Positions 1 through 8,419 of a stretch of DNA of 64,000 nt are shown here, piece by piece. The position numbers and the translations under genes are program-made. Origin of the DNA: an uncultured Roseburia sp. (lineage in GTDB: Bacteria; Bacillota; Clostridia; Lachnospirales; Lachnospiraceae); the NCBI GenBank assembly GCA_947649645.1, contig CANSSP010000002.1, positions 1 through 64,000 on the forward strand, given 5' to 3'. The number at the start of each line of letters is the position of its first letter. Within the stretch, counting starts at the first letter, position 1. A model generated the notes under the pieces. It did not search any database and was not told the DNA's origin. It saw nothing but the letters and a program-made list of their open reading frames with translations.

Positions 1-51
1 GAACACCAGCCTTCCAAGCTGGATACGTGGGTTCGATTCCCATCACCCGCT
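1..51 (+). tRNA. tRNA-Gly (anticodon TCC), 3' part; 5' end lies outside the window
   Basis: Anticodon arm CCAGC-CTTCCAA-GCTGG, T-arm GTGGG-TTCGATT-CCCAT, acceptor 3' strand CACCCGC. Confidence 0.9.
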
Positions 52-93
52 TTTCTGCGGATTATCAGCCGTTTTTTAAAGTTCGTACAGTCG

Positions 94-131
94 GGGTGAT
101 AGAGACTTAAGAGTCTTATCACTCTTTTTTT
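94..131 (+). terminator. Intrinsic terminator of the tRNA unit
   Basis: GTGATAgAGACTtaagAGTCTtATCAC followed by TCTTTTTTT. Confidence 0.8.
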
Positions 132-159
132 ATCAACACAAAACCAGGAGCAGAAAATT

Positions 160-807
160 ATGGAAAAGAAACCCGATTTCAAAGCAATGTCTGCAAAAAC
201 AAAAATATCGTACATATGGGACTACTATCGCTGGCACATCATCGCATCCATCGGCACAGTCGCCCTTATCGTCTCCGTGATCGTCCACTTCGTCACCTAT
301 AAAGAACCGGTCTTAAACATCATTATGATCAATTGTGCTAATCCATACAACGCAAACAGCGGTTTTGACGCGTTCCTCGCCGAGGAGGGCTATGAAAACG
401 ATCCGTCTCTGATCGCGCTGTCATCCAATCTTTATTTCTCCGATGATTCCGGCCCCATGTCGTCCATGCAGGCTTACCAGGCACTTGCCGCCATGATCGC
501 GGCCGGCGGGCAGGACCTCTTTTTCGGTACCGGAGAGATTTTCGACGCATATGCCGATCAGGGAACCTTTGCCGATCTCTCTGTTCTCCTTCCCGAGGAT
601 CTGTTAGACACCTGCGCGGACTCCCTGATCTATTCGACCAACGACGGAACAACGGAAGCATATCCCTGCGCCATCGAAATAACTGAGAATAAATGGCTCT
701 CTGAGAACAACTACTATTATGGCACATGCCGGCTTGGCATTCTTGCCGGTTACGCACATCCCGAAACGGCAGTACAATTTGTCAGATTCCTGCTGGCTGA
801 ATCCTAA
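160..807 (+). CDS. Hypothetical protein with one N-terminal transmembrane segment and an extracytoplasmic domain
   Basis: ORF with AGGAGC upstream; hydrophobic segment IIASIGTVALIVSVIVHFV. Confidence 0.75.
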   Translation: MEKKPDFKAMSAKTKISYIWDYYRWHIIASIGTVALIVSVIVHFVTYKEPVLNIIMINCANPYNANSGFDAFLAEEGYENDPSLIALSSNLYFSDDSGPMSSMQAYQALAAMIAAGGQDLFFGTGEIFDAYADQGTFADLSVLLPEDLLDTCADSLIYSTNDGTTEAYPCAIEITENKWLSENNYYYGTCRLGILAGYAHPETAVQFVRFLLAES

Positions 808-857
808 GCCTCCGGATCACGCTCCGTCTTCATATTTCCCGGCTCTTCCATAATTGA

Positions 858-880
858 AAAAAGAGGGGGATCACCCCTCC
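858..880 (-). terminator. Terminator of the NlpC/P60 gene
   Basis: GAGGGGGATCACCCCTC hairpin with T-run on the minus strand. Confidence 0.6.
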
Positions 881-898
881 TTTCTCATTTCAATCCCT

Positions 899-2305
899 CT
901 ATAAGACACGCCGCACCGTCGAAATCGTGCGATATGTCGCATTTCCATAACAGATTCCTGTCGACGGCGTCGACGCATGGATAATCCTGCCGCCTCCCAC
1001 ATATATCCCCACATGTCCCGGATAACAGATCAGATCCCCCGGCTGTGCGTTGGCATAGCTGACGGCCTGTCCGCTCTGCTGCAGCGCATAAGAGCTGCGC
1101 GGAAGGGAAATTCCAAAGTGCTGGTACACCAGAGCCACAAAACCAGAGCAGTCCGTCCCGTCCGTAAGGCTGTTGCCTCCATACACATACGGATTTCCCA
1201 GAAAATTTGCGGCATATGCCACCACGTCATTTCCACTCACCCCGGTTCGAAAAGAAGGGTTCAGATTTCCATCTGTAAGCCCCGTTGAACTTCCGCCTCC
1301 GGTTCCTGTATTCCCTGTATTTCCACCTCCGGTTCCCGTATTTCCTGTATTTCCGCCTCCGGTTCCCGTATTTCCTCCCGCAGTGCCGCCTCCGGTCCCC
1401 GTATTTCCTGTATTTCCGCCTCCGGTACTCCCCCCGGCCCCTGTATTGTTATTTGCAGCTGCCTGATTTTTCTTTTTCTGCTCTTCTTCCCGCTTCTTTC
1501 TGGCCGCCTCTTCCTGCCGGATCCTCTCCTGTTCCGCCGCAATCACCTGATTCTGCTGGCGTATTGTCGAAGCGTATTGTCCTGCCAGTGAACGTGCATT
1601 GGTAAGCTGACGGTCAAAATCCGCAATCTCCGAGCGCTTCTGTGCAATCACCTGGTTGAGCGACTTCTCCTGCTCCTCATAACTTAGCTCCAGCTCTTCC
1701 ATCTCTGTCAGCTCATTTTCAAGACGCGCGGTAAGTTCCGTCACCTGCTGTACCGTATCCTGATAGGCGGTCAGAAGCTCCCTGTCATAGTCATACACCT
1801 CTGAGACATACTCCGCCCGGTTCAGAAACTCGGTGATGTCTTTCGACTCGATCAGAGCGGCCATAAAACTCTGATTTCCGTTTTCATACATGTACTGTAT
1901 CCGCAGCTTCATGGCCTCATACTGCGTCCGTTCTTCCTGCTCTGCGATCGCAAGATCCGTCTTTGCCTGATCTATCTCGACCTCCTTGTTGTCTATATCT
2001 TCCTGCAGAAGTGCCATATCGGTCAGAAGAGCCATAAGCTGATTATCATATGCCTTCATCTCTGTCCTGAGTCCGTTCTGCTCCTGCTCGATCCCCTGAA
2101 TCTGCCGGTTTACTTCGTTTAAATTTTCCTCCGCCTCGCTCTTTTTTTTCTGTGCGTCCTTCAGCGCAGAGGCCTGCGCAGAAGAAAAGCAGGCGAATCC
2201 GATCACTCCTGCCATGACAATGGCAATCATCCGCTTTCTCTCAACCGCTTTCTTCAATATGTATTCTGACTTCATCGGGCATGCTCCTTTTATCTTTTCC
2301 ATCAC
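899..2305 (-). CDS. Secreted peptidoglycan hydrolase: PcsB/CwlO-like coiled coil, Gly-rich linker, C-terminal NlpC/P60 domain
   Basis: Signal peptide, long coiled coil, TDCSGFVALVYQHFGISLPRSS and GHVGIYVGGGRIIHAS motifs of NlpC/P60. Confidence 0.9.
   Translation of the reverse strand: MMEKIKGACPMKSEYILKKAVERKRMIAIVMAGVIGFACFSSAQASALKDAQKKKSEAEENLNEVNRQIQGIEQEQNGLRTEMKAYDNQLMALLTDMALLQEDIDNKEVEIDQAKTDLAIAEQEERTQYEAMKLRIQYMYENGNQSFMAALIESKDITEFLNRAEYVSEVYDYDRELLTAYQDTVQQVTELTARLENELTEMEELELSYEEQEKSLNQVIAQKRSEIADFDRQLTNARSLAGQYASTIRQQNQVIAAEQERIRQEEAARKKREEEQKKKNQAAANNNTGAGGSTGGGNTGNTGTGGGTAGGNTGTGGGNTGNTGTGGGNTGNTGTGGGSSTGLTDGNLNPSFRTGVSGNDVVAYAANFLGNPYVYGGNSLTDGTDCSGFVALVYQHFGISLPRSSYALQQSGQAVSYANAQPGDLICYPGHVGIYVGGGRIIHASTPSTGICYGNATYRTISTVRRVL
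1288..1436 (-). repeat. Tandem ~30-bp repeat encoding GGGNTGNTGT linker
   Basis: Repeated TTTCCGCCTCCGGTTCCCGTATTTCCTGTA units on the plus strand. Confidence 0.85.
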
Positions 2306-2440
2306 AGCACACCTATTTTAACATATATTTTAGAAATGAGGTGAACCTTTCAGCGATTTCACAAATACTTAATCTTTTGTTCGCCCTTTCCCGAAACGCA
2401 CCGTCCCCGGTTGAAAGCGGGCTCCGCCTGCTGCAATAAC

Positions 2441-2482
2441 AAAAAAACAGTCTCCCTCGCCGCCAGATGGCCACAAGGGAGA
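2441..2482 (-). terminator. Intrinsic terminator after the SPOCS/LysM gene
   Basis: Minus strand TCTCCCT...AGGGAGA followed by CTGTTTTTTT. Confidence 0.75.
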
Positions 2483-2526
2483 TACCTTTTCATAAAATGA
2501 ATTTATTTCTTTCACCACATTTTCTG

Positions 2527-4086
2527 TCAGCTCACCTGTTTTACAATCAGAATCTTGGCTCCGGGCGCCAGCCTCTGATCCGTAAGCTGATTCGTCGCCA
2601 TGATATCCTGTATCGTCGTATGGTTTTCCTTTGCGATCGTCCACAAGTCGTCTCCGGCTTTTGCAATATAGCCGACAAGGCCGGGACGGTTTTTCAGTTC
2701 CTCCATATCGACCGGCTCTTCCGAGACTTCCTCGATATTTGAAACCGGGCATTCCTCAAACGCCATCAGATCCAGATGAACCACCGCTTTGATTTCAATA
2801 TGTTCCTGATCGAGCATGACGGCTGAAAGCTGTTCAATACCGCAGTCAAGCTCAATCCTCGTCCCCGCGGAAATATCGGGAACCTCAATCAGCTGGGAGA
2901 ATGGATAAATTTCCCGGATTGTTCCCACCGGCATCGTATCGTCCGTCGTTATGTAGAGCAGTTCCACCGTCATGGTACCTTCCGCCTGGACACCATTCTG
3001 TGTCGTCTCTTTTTTCTCCAGGCAGGCTGTTCCTTCACAGGCGCAGATCTGCAGAATCTTCTCCTGACTCTCCGGCAGCTCCATCTGCTCGTTCAGCCTG
3101 CATTTTGCAAAGTTTTTGATCAGCAGGCGGTCCAGTTTCCGCTCTCTGCGCACCGGAATCACATTTTTTCCGAGCGAGTAAATATCGCGGAGCAATTCCA
3201 GGCTCTCTTCTCTCCATACACGGATATCCATATCCAGGGCAATCTCCATGACCAGAATGCGCTCCTCGCCGTCGTAATCTGGTTTTACTTCCAGTTCCAT
3301 CGAGACGGGCGTGACGCGAATCCGGAAAATGCAGTCCTCCTCACCGGCCTCACAGTCCGTTCCGCAGGCGAGCGGTACCGTTGTCTCGTACCACTGCAGG
3401 CGCTGTCCTTCCTCCTCTTCGCTATAGAGTACCGATATCTGAATCTCCCCCGTGACTCCCGCCTTTCCCTCCTTCAGATAGCTCTCCACGTTCCTCAGCT
3501 CGATGCTTTTCCAGAGGATTTCCCGGACATTCGGCTTACTCGAGGGCAAAACAACCTCGCTCTTCTGGCGGCAGATATCTTTTGCCGCCACAAGCAGACG
3601 CAGAACATCCTGCCTGCCCACATTCTGCTCATATTCCTCCGCATCCTCCGCCTGCGCCGTCAGCTCCTCGTCAACTTCTTCCTCCGCCATTGCCTTTAAG
3701 ACGACGACGGCGCGTACGCTCAGTTTCCTGGAATTGATGACACCGATCGTGATGTCTTCAATATCTCCCGATGCCCTGACCGTCTCATACTCGGAAAGTC
3801 CGTCCATATTCAGTTTTTCCTGAAACGGAATTTCTCCGCGCAGGGAACTGATCTTTCCGTTTTCCTGATCACTTCGGTAGAGCACACGGAAAATAAGGCT
3901 TCCTTTTACCCAGACTGCCCCGCTCCCCGCCTTGACCTCGTCAAACCGGAGCTCTCCTTTTTCCTTTAACACCTTTACGATATCCGGCCGGTAATCTGGT
4001 ACGTTGTAATCGTCGTCCAGGGTAATCTGGCTGACAGCTGTACCTTTTTCCTGTTTTCTATGTATCTTCATTTTTTTCAGGTCCAA
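2527..4086 (-). CDS. sipL: DUF3794 (SPOCS) repeat and C-terminal LysM protein, SipL-like spore morphogenesis factor
   Basis: Repeated SPOCS-like regions, N-terminal ITLDDDYNVPDYRPDIVKVLKEKG, C-terminal LysM (GDDLWTIAKENHTTIQDIMATNQL). TTG start at 4086 (or ATG at 4071). Confidence 0.8.
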   Translation of the reverse strand: MDLKKMKIHRKQEKGTAVSQITLDDDYNVPDYRPDIVKVLKEKGELRFDEVKAGSGAVWVKGSLIFRVLYRSDQENGKISSLRGEIPFQEKLNMDGLSEYETVRASGDIEDITIGVINSRKLSVRAVVVLKAMAEEEVDEELTAQAEDAEEYEQNVGRQDVLRLLVAAKDICRQKSEVVLPSSKPNVREILWKSIELRNVESYLKEGKAGVTGEIQISVLYSEEEEGQRLQWYETTVPLACGTDCEAGEEDCIFRIRVTPVSMELEVKPDYDGEERILVMEIALDMDIRVWREESLELLRDIYSLGKNVIPVRRERKLDRLLIKNFAKCRLNEQMELPESQEKILQICACEGTACLEKKETTQNGVQAEGTMTVELLYITTDDTMPVGTIREIYPFSQLIEVPDISAGTRIELDCGIEQLSAVMLDQEHIEIKAVVHLDLMAFEECPVSNIEEVSEEPVDMEELKNRPGLVGYIAKAGDDLWTIAKENHTTIQDIMATNQLTDQRLAPGAKILIVKQVS

Positions 4087-4137
4087 AAAAATACCCCCGT
4101 ATTCGAATCTTTATCACCATTTTATTCGAATACGGGG
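4085..4137 (-). terminator. Strong hairpin between veg and sipL
   Basis: 14-bp perfect stem CCCCGTATTCGAAT/ATTCGAATACGGGG and T-run, directly upstream of the sipL start. Confidence 0.85.
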
Positions 4138-4191
4138 ATTTTTATACCTGCGGTTTTCAGATAGTTCTGTGAAAAACGGCAATTCTTTTGT

Positions 4192-4434
4192 CTAGCAGAG
4201 CGTCATCCGGATGTCTCTGGTAATAATGTCCGAATAACTGAATGATAACAGCTGCGGCGGATTTTCCTCCCGCTTGTCATCAACTAAGATGGTAAAAACA
4301 CTGGGATATGCATTCTGGATAATTCCCTCCTGAATATCAAATTTATTCCGCCCTCTGTCGAGCTGTATCATAACCTTTCTGCCGCACTGCTGATGCACGG
4401 AAGCGCGAACTTTGCTGATGTCTGTCTGCTGCAT
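4192..4434 (-). CDS. veg: Veg family protein
   Basis: 80 aa; DISKVRASVHQQCGRKVMIQLDRGRNKFDIQEGIIQNAYPSVF. Confidence 0.88.
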   Translation of the reverse strand: MQQTDISKVRASVHQQCGRKVMIQLDRGRNKFDIQEGIIQNAYPSVFTILVDDKREENPPQLLSFSYSDIITRDIRMTLC

Positions 4435-4578
4435 AGATCTACCTCCCGATCCGGCTTCATATCGTAATTCTCACCGGATTCATTCCGCTTCAGTATATCA
4501 TTGCGCTAAATTTGTGTCAAACAGAAATATTTTCCTTTCGCAAATTTTAAGAATCTTTTTCACAAATTTTTTCTTTTT

Positions 4579-5016
4579 TTACTCAAATATTACATTTTCC
4601 TCCCGCTTCTCTGTCTTTATCACTATGTATGGATAACTTGGGCCTTTACAGGTATTTTCCCCCTTCCTCGGTCCGATCAGCTCCGTATCAAACACAACCG
4701 CGTTCGTTGTCAGATAACACTCCCGTATGCGGATACTGTACCCGCCGGTCTCCTGTTCCCCGTATCCACGGACGATATAAAGGCCGGATTCCGCCTCGTA
4801 AGTCATTTTAAAATCCGCTGCTTTCTTCTCTTCCAGTCTGGCCGCCAGCTCCTCTGGCAGCTCATTCTCCTCGACAATTACATACGGCAGGTCGCTGACT
4901 TTCGTCCCGTTCGTCTCCTTTATGCTGCACCCTCCGATGAAAATACAGATCGCCGCCGCCATTGCCAGCCATGTTTTCCTGCTCTTCCTCCGAAATCGTT
5001 CCATTAATACCCCCAC
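4579..5016 (-). CDS. Lipoprotein with PrcB C-terminal-like domain
   Basis: Lipobox IFIGGC; DLPYVIVEENELPEELAARLEEKK...GYSIRI. Confidence 0.65.
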   Translation of the reverse strand: MGVLMERFRRKSRKTWLAMAAAICIFIGGCSIKETNGTKVSDLPYVIVEENELPEELAARLEEKKAADFKMTYEAESGLYIVRGYGEQETGGYSIRIRECYLTTNAVVFDTELIGPRKGENTCKGPSYPYIVIKTEKREENVIFE

Positions 5017-5231
5017 GATTGGCTTCTATCCTATTCTATGTGGAAAAAAGAAAAATATGACAAATCCCAATCTTGTTTTTCCATATATTTCTTTATATAA
5101 TGATACCAGAGTCAGAAGATTAACAGCCGTCACAGATGTAAAATACTTTTGGCCTCAATACCATATAATAATAACAAAAAACTGGAAAGCGGGCTGCCAC
5201 GGATATTGCGCAGCTCCGGAAAGGACTTTTT

Positions 5232-5966
5232 ATGCTGCGCATCAGCCTCACTTTACTTTTTGTCTTCCTGTTCCTTATCATCAGCATTCCCATTCTCGGA
5301 ATCGAATGGGTTCTCGGAAAATTCAGCCGTCATTCCTCCGACCTGCGGCAGCTTCACATGGTACAATGGGCATTCCGCGTCGTGCTTTTTCTCTGTGGAA
5401 CAAAAGTCACCGTGATCGGTGAAGAACGTGTGCCAAAAGACGAACCCGTACTGTACGTCGGCAATCACAGAAGTTATTTTGACACCGTAATCACCTATGC
5501 GCGCTGTCCGCGTCTGACCGGCTACGTCGCCAAAAACAATATAAAAAATATCCCGCTTTTGTCCACGTGGATGAAACGGCTTCACTGCCTCTTTATCAAC
5601 CGTGAGGACATCAAAGAAGCCATGAAAACGATTCTGGCCGGAATTGACAATATTAAAAACGGAATTTCAATGTGCATCTTTCCGGAGGGAACCAGGAACC
5701 GGACCGATGAATCCATGCTGCCGTTTAAGGAAGGCAGCTTTAAGATGGCCGAGAAAACCGGGTGCGCCATTATCCCTATGGCGATCTCAAATTCCGCCGA
5801 GATTCTTGAAAACCATTTTCCCCGGGTAAAATCCGCGCATGTCATACTCGAATATGGAGAGCCGATTTATCCAAAGGAACTGGACAAAGAAGCAAAAAAA
5901 AGACTGGGAAGCTATTGCCAGGGTGTCATCCAGGAAATGCTGAACCGGAATCAGACGCTGGTCTGA
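5232..5966 (+). CDS. plsC: 1-acyl-sn-glycerol-3-phosphate acyltransferase
   Basis: NHRSYFD (NHX4D-type) and FPEGTRNR motifs. Confidence 0.9.
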   Translation: MLRISLTLLFVFLFLIISIPILGIEWVLGKFSRHSSDLRQLHMVQWAFRVVLFLCGTKVTVIGEERVPKDEPVLYVGNHRSYFDTVITYARCPRLTGYVAKNNIKNIPLLSTWMKRLHCLFINREDIKEAMKTILAGIDNIKNGISMCIFPEGTRNRTDESMLPFKEGSFKMAEKTGCAIIPMAISNSAEILENHFPRVKSAHVILEYGEPIYPKELDKEAKKRLGSYCQGVIQEMLNRNQTLV

Positions 5967-5969
5967 CAG

Positions 5970-6013
5970 ATATGGGGGCTGCCGTAATACCTTTTATACG
6001 GCAGCCCCCATAT
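5970..6013. terminator. Bidirectional terminator between convergent genes
   Basis: 17-bp perfect stem ATATGGGGGCTGCCGTA/TACGGCAGCCCCCATAT. Confidence 0.85.
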
Positions 6014-6027
6014 GGTTCATTTCAGGT

Positions 6028-8403
6028 TCAGTTTTTCTCCCACTGTGCGTACAAAATCACAGATTCTCCGTTTTCCGCAGTCAGATTTTTCACGTTTGCC
6101 CGGTCTCCGTAATAGATGTCACCTCCGTCCGGCGCAGTATTCCAGCCGACAAACAGATATCCCTCACGTGCAAACACATTCCCGGGCAGCGTATATTCCT
6201 TGTCATATCTGCAGCCGCCCAGTTTTTTCATCGTTCCCTGCTGTGCACCGTTTCCGTCAAACACAATGGTATAATGATTTGCCTCCCACTTTGCGTACAG
6301 CTTATAGTTCTTTTTGCTCCCTTTTTTTATCTTTGTAATCTTATTCTGAAATTTTTTGTCGGTATACCATCCTTTAAATGTATATCCTTCCCGCTCCGGC
6401 GCCTTTAACGTGAACGTCTTCGTATTCTCATAATATGTCGACCTGTTTCCGTTCGACATAACGCCTCCGTTCAATTCATATTGAATAGAGTAAGATTTTC
6501 GTTTCCACTGGGCGTAAAGCGTAACGGTTTTGTTGTTTTTCGAAGACAGATTCTTGACCTTTGCCTTATTCCCGTACTCTTTTCCACTGCCGTCCGCTTT
6601 TGTATTCCATCCGGCAAATACATATCCGTTGCGTTTAAATTTGTTGGCCGGAAGTGTATATTTCTTTCCGTATCGGCAGACTGTCTCTGCCGGCATGCTC
6701 CCACTGTCCGCCTTATTTGCCTTATAAACAATTTTATATTGATTTACCTGCCACTTTGCATAAAGCGTCAGGTTGCCTGTGCTTCCCTTTGGAATCTGCG
6801 TCACTCTGTTACGGTAAGATTTTTCCCGGTACCACCCCAGGAACGTATAGCCGGTCCGCACCGGCGCCTTCAACGAGAATGTCTTCGTGTTCACCGTATA
6901 CTCTTCCCGGTTATCGTCCTGCATTGTACCGCCCATCAGCCGGTAATCAATTGTGTACGTCTGTCTCGCCCACTGGGCATAGAACGTAATCACCTTTCCG
7001 TCCTTCGCGGTGAGATTCTCCACGTTTTCCTTGTTGGAATAGTCTGCTCCGCTGCCGTCCGCCTTCGTATTCCATCCGGTGAACTTATAACCGGTGCGCT
7101 TAAATTTATTGGCTCCAAGCGTATAAATGCCGTCATACTCACAATTTTTCATTTCCGCCATGTTTCCGCTCGTCGCCTTATTGCCGTCAAACCGGATTGT
7201 GTAACAGATGGGGACCCATTTGGCATACAGTCTGATATTTCCCTTGCTGCCCCCCGGAATGGAGGTCACCTTAACCGTCATGGATTTGTTCTTATACCAC
7301 CCCTCAAACCGGTACCCCGTCCGGATCGGATTTTTCAGCACAATCGTTTTGTCTGAGCTGGCATAGCTGTCGGGATTATCCTCGTGATTCTCACCGCCGT
7401 TCATCACATATGTAATACTGTAATCATCCCCGACCGGAGCATCATCCACGTCATCCCCGGGTCCCGGATCTTCCCCGCTGTACATCGGCCAGTACGTGTC
7501 TCTTGCCAGGTTGCCCCTCGCCTCAAAATACACCGATGCACACCGCTCAAAATAACGCGCCCAGTTATATCCCGCCAGATACGCACCGGCCGCCGTATTT
7601 TCAACGTTCTTTACCATACTGCATGCCCGTCGTTCAGACGTCTCGAGTTCGTATTTCAGGTACTTTAACTGGCCATCCACCGTGCGGAAGTCATATCCTC
7701 TCTCATTACAATAGTCCTGCAAAGCCTCATAACGCGGACCATTCCACTGGCAGAGGCCGAAACTGATCAGACCGTTCGTGTCAATGACACTCGCCGTCGG
7801 ATTGAAACTGGACTCATTCTGAATATTGGCCAGCACGCCACATGCCGCAGCCATGTTAAATCCCATTTCATTCCGCATAAAGTTGTAAATCTTATTCTGC
7901 GTCTTTGTGGGTGTCCCAAACCGCATCGTGGAATCTCTTCCCAGAAATACGCCGATGTATGGCAGCTCCTTTACCTGCGCGCTCAATGCATACTGCAACT
8001 GGTCCCACTGCGGATTAAACTGATAATAAAAATAATTACTGCCGCTGTAATCTCCCACACATTCCCAGGAAACCGGAATCGACACCGGTTCCGGTTCCCC
8101 GTCCAGGTAAACCTGCAGCGAAGAAGGCATGCTGGCCAGCAACGTCTCAAGAGGCACCTTTTCCCTGACAGAAATGGAAGCTTCTGTCTTATCCAGCCGG
8201 ACAAAACCCGTAATTTTGTGCTGCGTTTTTGCCTCCCGGACCGCAAGGCCCGGGAGCTCATCCACAGATACTTTTTGCACACCGTCATTCCCCGACTGTC
8301 CCGCAGATACTGGCTGTACCCCCGTACTTCCGCCGACAAGCACCGCCGCGGCAAGCAGCCCGGCCAGAAAACGCTTTATGTCTCCTCTGTTTTTTCCTTT
8401 CAT
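6028..8403 (-). CDS. Secreted phage-tail-tip-lysozyme domain protein with six InlB B-repeat (Flg_new-like) modules
   Basis: GVLANIQNESSFNPTA...GLCQWNGPR lysozyme motif; repeated GYxFxGWY/GWNT...LYAKW/FYAQW modules. Real start probably ATG at 8403 (GAGG upstream), not 8466. Confidence 0.85.
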   Translation of the reverse strand: MKGKNRGDIKRFLAGLLAAAVLVGGSTGVQPVSAGQSGNDGVQKVSVDELPGLAVREAKTQHKITGFVRLDKTEASISVREKVPLETLLASMPSSLQVYLDGEPEPVSIPVSWECVGDYSGSNYFYYQFNPQWDQLQYALSAQVKELPYIGVFLGRDSTMRFGTPTKTQNKIYNFMRNEMGFNMAAACGVLANIQNESSFNPTASVIDTNGLISFGLCQWNGPRYEALQDYCNERGYDFRTVDGQLKYLKYELETSERRACSMVKNVENTAAGAYLAGYNWARYFERCASVYFEARGNLARDTYWPMYSGEDPGPGDDVDDAPVGDDYSITYVMNGGENHEDNPDSYASSDKTIVLKNPIRTGYRFEGWYKNKSMTVKVTSIPGGSKGNIRLYAKWVPICYTIRFDGNKATSGNMAEMKNCEYDGIYTLGANKFKRTGYKFTGWNTKADGSGADYSNKENVENLTAKDGKVITFYAQWARQTYTIDYRLMGGTMQDDNREEYTVNTKTFSLKAPVRTGYTFLGWYREKSYRNRVTQIPKGSTGNLTLYAKWQVNQYKIVYKANKADSGSMPAETVCRYGKKYTLPANKFKRNGYVFAGWNTKADGSGKEYGNKAKVKNLSSKNNKTVTLYAQWKRKSYSIQYELNGGVMSNGNRSTYYENTKTFTLKAPEREGYTFKGWYTDKKFQNKITKIKKGSKKNYKLYAKWEANHYTIVFDGNGAQQGTMKKLGGCRYDKEYTLPGNVFAREGYLFVGWNTAPDGGDIYYGDRANVKNLTAENGESVILYAQWEKN

Positions 8404-8419
8404 TTTTCCCTCATCTCTT

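Noticed and set aside
1284-1440. Possible CRISPR-like array
   Set aside because: Contiguous coding tandem repeats with no unique spacers; encodes a Gly-rich linker.
2369-2752. 127-aa minus-strand ORF
   Set aside because: Overlaps the LysM end of sipL and the terminator in another frame.
6481-7356. 291-aa plus-strand ORF
   Set aside because: Antisense to the InlB-repeat array; its repetitive character mirrors the sense repeats.
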